Shown here: piece after piece, positions 60,884 to 64,000 of the stretch
Numbering within the stretch: the first letter of the stretch is position 1
Layout: each line of letters begins with the position of its first letter
Source of the DNA: an uncultured Porphyromonas sp.
GTDB lineage: Bacteria; Bacteroidota; Bacteroidia; Bacteroidales; Porphyromonadaceae
DNA length: 64,000 bases
Reading direction: 5' to 3'
NCBI RefSeq assembly: GCF_938023125.1
Contig: NZ_CALHDW010000018.1
Coordinates: 62,001-126,000 of the forward strand
Notes under the pieces: generated by a model
Told to the model about the DNA's origin: nothing
Database searches by the model: none
The model's input: only the letters and a program-made list of their open reading frames with translations
Position numbers and translations under genes: made by a program

Positions 60884-62254
60884 CTATTTAGTCTTGTGCG
60901 TACGCTTCCACCAATCATTGAAAGACTCTCGGGCAAATTTAGGCAGGTCACGAGCCTCTCCCCAAGCGTTAAGCCTATTGTAAATTAGGGGACGAGGCAT
61001 CTTGTTTACAATGGGAGCCATACGGAGTGCTGTGTTGAAAAGCGAGGGTGCATCCATAAGAAACTTCATCCCTTTTGACATCCATTTCTTTTCGGGATTG
61101 GCTACTCCTAGGGCATCCATCTGCTGCCGCCATCGGTAGATTTGCTCCCCTAAGTCTATCTTCACGGGGCAAACATTACTGCACGAGAGGCAGAGCGAAC
61201 AGGCAGATACATTGCCACTATAGCGTTTGGGGTCACGCAGCATACCTAGATTTATACCCAGAGGCCCTGGGATAAAGTAGCTGTAAGAGTAGCCTCCTGA
61301 GCGGCGATACACAGGGCACGTATTCATGCAAGCACCGCAACGAATACAGTGAAGCATCTTCTCGTGCTCTCGATTGGCAAGCATCTCAGTGCGCCCATTA
61401 TCCACGATAATAAAGTGCAGCTCGCCCCCCTTCTGGGGTGTACGGAAAGAGGATGTGTAGGTAGTAGTGGGTTGTCCCGTGGCAGAACGTGCCAGCAATC
61501 GTGTGAAAACCCCTAGGGCTGATAGGTTGGTAACGACCTTTTCTATACCAAACGAACAGATATTGAGCTTCTGACAAGCCATACCCATATCGGCATTCCC
61601 CTCATTGGTGCAGACGACCACCTCTCCCGTAGAAGCCACAGCAAAGTTGCCGCCCGTCATTGCTGCGTCGGCATGTAGAAAGTAGTTACGGAGATTTTTA
61701 CGGGCAGCATGGGTCAAGTAGGTAGGGTCTGAATTACCCTTTTCCGTGCCCATTTCTCGCTCGAATAGCTCGCCTACCTCCTCACGCTTAATGTGGATAG
61801 CTGGGAGTACAATATGGCTAGGTTTAGCGTGCATTAACTGCAAAATACGCTCCCCTAGATCAGACTCTACCACGTCAATCCCTCGCTCTAGAAGGTACTC
61901 ATTAAGCCCACACTCCTCACAGAGCATTGACTTACTTTTGACTAGGCAATGCACCTTGTGGCTCTGTAGCAACTCGTGCACAATGCGGTTATGCTCCTCC
62001 GCATCAGCTGCCCAGTGTACCACTACTCCATTCTTCTGTGCATTCGCCTCAAACTGCTGCAGTAGCTCGGCAAGGTGCGTTATATTGTATCGTTTTAGGT
62101 CGTGCGCCATTTGGCGTAATTCTTCCCACTCGGGCACTGCATGGCTCATCTTATCCCGCTTCTCTCGTACGAACCATAGGGCTTGGTCGTGCCAAGCTAC
62201 ACGCGGACGATTCTCTAGAAACGTAGCCGCAGCCTTTGCATGTGATGTACTCAT
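60884..62254 (-). CDS. lutB: Lactate utilisation iron-sulfur protein LutB
   Basis: 456 residues. An N-terminal LUD-type domain (KSKSMLCEECGLNEYLLERG, ESDLGERILQL, AVASTGEVVVCTNEGNADMG) is followed by two 4Fe-4S motifs: CIRCGACMNTCPVYRRSGGY and CSLCLSCSNVCPVKIDLGEQ, and a C-terminal segment. It is the electron-transfer and lactate-oxidising core of LutABC. Its start overlaps the lutA stop by 4 bases (ATGA), which suggests translational coupling. Confidence 0.96.
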   Translation of the reverse strand: MSTSHAKAAATFLENRPRVAWHDQALWFVREKRDKMSHAVPEWEELRQMAHDLKRYNITHLAELLQQFEANAQKNGVVVHWAADAEEHNRIVHELLQSHKVHCLVKSKSMLCEECGLNEYLLERGIDVVESDLGERILQLMHAKPSHIVLPAIHIKREEVGELFEREMGTEKGNSDPTYLTHAARKNLRNYFLHADAAMTGGNFAVASTGEVVVCTNEGNADMGMACQKLNICSFGIEKVVTNLSALGVFTRLLARSATGQPTTTYTSSFRTPQKGGELHFIIVDNGRTEMLANREHEKMLHCIRCGACMNTCPVYRRSGGYSYSYFIPGPLGINLGMLRDPKRYSGNVSACSLCLSCSNVCPVKIDLGEQIYRWRQQMDALGVANPEKKWMSKGMKFLMDAPSLFNTALRMAPIVNKMPRPLIYNRLNAWGEARDLPKFARESFNDWWKRTHKTK

Positions 62255-62991
62255 AGGTTTGCTGCTAATATCTCAATGGCATGAATGGTTTGGATGGATA
62301 GTTGCTCCCTATCTATTACTCCCTGCATGTGCATTAGGCACGAACTATCCGAACCGGTGATGTACTCGGCACCTGTCTGCATGTGATCCCGCACTTTGTC
62401 TCGCCCCATACAGGCAGAAACGGCTGGCTCTTCTACGGCAAACATACCCCCGAAGCCACAACACTCATCTATGCGCTTAGGCTCTACAATGGCAATGCCT
62501 TGTACCAGCTCTAGTAGGTTGCGTATTTTATTTTGATAGGGAACATTGCGCTCACTCGGGGTAGAAAGCCCCAACTCTCGCACGCCATGACAACTATTAT
62601 GCAGACTTACACAGTGTGGGAAACGTGAGGGCAGCGAGGTCACTTTAAGGTCGTCATGCAAAAACTCTATCACATCACGAATCTTCCCTGGAGCCTGACA
62701 CCGATGGTCTCCCTCGTGGAGTATGTGGGGGTAATTCTCCTTTACAAAGGCAACGCAGCTGGCTGATGGCCCAACGATTACATCGTGAGAGGCAAAAAGC
62801 TCCTCAAATCGCTCTGCCAAGTGACGGGCTTTAGGCTCGTAGCCTGCATTCGCCATAGGTTGCCCACAACAGGTTTGGTTTAGGGGGTAATGCACGTCTA
62901 AGCCCAAGGACTCTAACAGCCTATAGGTAGCAATACCTACCTGAGGATAGACTGCATTGACGTAGCAAGGGATAAATAATCCTACTTTCAT
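62251..62991 (-). CDS. lutA: Lactate utilisation protein LutA (CCG-domain Fe-S oxidoreductase)
   Basis: 246 residues. Two CCG-type cysteine motifs, NQTCCGQPMANAGY (about 40-55) and DECCGFGGMFAVEEPAVSAC (about 175-195), with SLHNSCHGVRELG between them and DSSCLMHMQG at the end, as in LutA/YkgE and the C-terminal part of GlpC/HdrB. It is the first gene of lutABC. A TACTTTTG box lies ~100 bases upstream (63090-63097). Confidence 0.95.
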   Translation of the reverse strand: MKVGLFIPCYVNAVYPQVGIATYRLLESLGLDVHYPLNQTCCGQPMANAGYEPKARHLAERFEELFASHDVIVGPSASCVAFVKENYPHILHEGDHRCQAPGKIRDVIEFLHDDLKVTSLPSRFPHCVSLHNSCHGVRELGLSTPSERNVPYQNKIRNLLELVQGIAIVEPKRIDECCGFGGMFAVEEPAVSACMGRDKVRDHMQTGAEYITGSDSSCLMHMQGVIDREQLSIQTIHAIEILAANL

Positions 62992-63380
62992 TTGTATAAC
63001 TCTTCTCTCTCAGAAAAGAAAGCTCCATCACCACTCTTGGAGGGAACTCTCCGCCTGCTTTCCAAAAAATCTTCGCCTATAAAGGCACCCAAAAGTAGCA
63101 AAAGTGTTGCAATAATGGTGCGGATAGAGAAGTATTTTCCGCCAATAAAAAGTTAGAATCCGCCCAGAAATGTCCGTCGTTGCAGGGTGAAATCTCGCGA
63201 TTTCTCAGTCAGAATCGGAATAAAAAACAGCCTATATCTCAAGAGAAATTAGGCTGCAGACGAAGGAGAAATGCAGGGGCTCTACGTTGGCAGAGAGCCG
63301 CACCCCCTGAAACAAGTAACCCCTGCCTCTCACATACGGAGGGCAGGGGCCATTCTCAATGAAGAGAAATAGGATGGGGA
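62992..63380. other. Intergenic region upstream of lutA
   Basis: ~390 bases without a gene. It contains a minus-strand TACTTTTG (63090-63097), a possible lutA promoter without a clear -33, and the terminator of the peptide transporter gene. Nothing else was recognised. Confidence 0.55.
63318..63352 (-). terminator. Terminator of the POT transporter gene
   Basis: CCCCTGCC and GGCAGGGG form a perfect 8-base stem; the minus-strand 3' side is TTACTTGTTTC, a weak T-run. About 30 bases after the stop. Confidence 0.68.
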
Positions 63381-64000
63381 TTAGCGAGCTACACGCTCAA
63401 GCCACTTAACCATGGCCAACATGATTCCCATAGAGATGAGGCAGACAATAGCAAATACTGTCCAGCACTGCCAGAGGGGGATCTTGTTGTACATCAACGG
63501 GCCAATCCAAATAAGCAGGTTACCGATGGCAGTTGCACCGAGCCACAAACCTTGGCACAAACCCTGCAAGTGCTTGGGAGCCACCTTAGATACAAACGAC
63601 AACCCTAGAGGCGAGATAAAGAGCTCTGCCACCGTAAGGAAGAAATAGGTAACGATGAGCACCCATGCTCCGGACTTCATGGCATTTTGAGCCGTATGGT
63701 CCATTGCGCGGAATTCGTCGCCCGAGGGGAATCCTTGGATCATAGACAAGATGGCCAAGAATACATAGGCAATGGCAGCGATAGCCATACCGATAGCAAT
63801 CTTACGAGGGGTAGAGATGCTCTTGCCCTTGCGTGCGAGCGCCCCAAAGATGGCCATGATGATCGGTGTGAGTACAATCACGAAGAAGGGATTCACAGCC
63901 TGCCAAATTTCGGGGGGAATAGAAGAGGTTACGATAAAGTCGCGAGCAAAAACAGAGAGTGATTGTCCGTTTTGGTGGAAAGAGAACCAGAAGAAGATGG
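63381..64000 (-). CDS. POT-family (PTR2) proton-dependent oligopeptide transporter, C-terminal part
   Basis: The frame is open to the window edge, so only the last 206 residues are present; the GTG at 63896 is inside the gene. The visible part begins IFFWFSFHQNGQSLSVFARD and continues IPPEIWQAVNPFFVIVLTPI, the loop-and-helix typical of POT transporters, followed by FFLTVAELFISPLGLSFVSK (the family signature helix), APKHLQGLCQGLWLGATAIG and a final helix. POT transporters bring di- and tripeptides in with protons, matching the peptide-based metabolism suggested by PepD. The 5' end lies outside the window. Confidence 0.92.
   Translation of the reverse strand, partial: IFFWFSFHQNGQSLSVFARDFIVTSSIPPEIWQAVNPFFVIVLTPIIMAIFGALARKGKSISTPRKIAIGMAIAAIAYVFLAILSMIQGFPSGDEFRAMDHTAQNAMKSGAWVLIVTYFFLTVAELFISPLGLSFVSKVAPKHLQGLCQGLWLGATAIGNLLIWIGPLMYNKIPLWQCWTVFAIVCLISMGIMLAMVKWLERVAR

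Overview
ORGANISM. The window reads as a chromosomal segment of a Bacteroidota bacterium, most likely the genus Porphyromonas (species not assigned). The reasons are: a complete fimA-fimB-fimC-fimD-fimE style fimbrial operon; a 2495-residue Sov/SprA outer-membrane translocon of the type IX secretion system (T9SS); at least six secreted leucine-rich-repeat (LRR) proteins, five of them plus a partial one ending in T9SS-type C-terminal sorting domains; Bacteroidota-type promoters (TTTG, 19 bases, TAnnTTTG); a DUF4270/short glycogen-synthase pair; and anaerobic metabolism (pyruvate:ferredoxin oxidoreductase, rubredoxin, CoA-transferase). No rRNA, tRNA or CRISPR array was recognised. LAYOUT. 1-3.5 kb: tandem array of T9SS-exported LRR proteins (+), closed by a strong terminator. 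3.8-4.3 kb: degenerate IS30-type transposase remnant. 4.3-4.9 kb: orphan sugar-phosphate transferase. 5.2-16.2 kb (-): ruvA-sov(sprA)-polA. 16.3-18.3 kb: a duplicated-module LRR protein. 18.6-26.0 kb (-): fimA-E operon and its 700-base upstream region. 26.7-33.6 kb (-): long collinear set with MFS transporter, NfeD, SPFH protein, glycosyltransferase, ApbE, lipoprotein and CoA-transferase. 33.8-36.1 kb: DUF4270 lipoprotein and short glycogen-synthase-like protein. 36.3-38.0 kb: three-gene cluster of one lipoprotein and two near-identical small membrane proteins sharing a leader motif. 38.1-39.7 kb: CDF metal exporter plus an unknown gene. 40.0-44.3 kb (+): giant mosaic LRR protein preceded by a (GA)12 tract, and a paralogous partner. 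44.5-46.2 kb: DEAD-box helicase. 46.5-47.7 kb: cysteine-ladder LRR protein. 47.9-55.8 kb (-): PFOR, AAA ATPase, thioesterase, rubredoxin, GYF/DUF805 protein, OmpH-like chaperone, small membrane protein. 55.9-57.3 kb (+): PepD. 57.4-59.4 kb (-): PrmA and a BIG2 lipoprotein. 59.7-60.2 kb: second IS30 remnant, inverted relative to the first. 60.3-63.0 kb (-): lutABC lactate oxidation. 63.4-64.0 kb: 3' part of a POT-family peptide transporter. HOW IT FITS. The dominant theme is the cell surface: the T9SS translocon and several of its probable cargoes lie in one window, next to a lipoprotein-derived fimbria system; metabolism is that of an anaerobic, peptide- and lactate-using organism. NOVELTY. 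I see no clear new defence or biosynthetic system. The best candidates for something undescribed are the LRR family with a shared capping module, the three-gene cluster at 36.3-38.0 kb with a repeated leader, and the GA tract upstream of the 1186-residue LRR protein.
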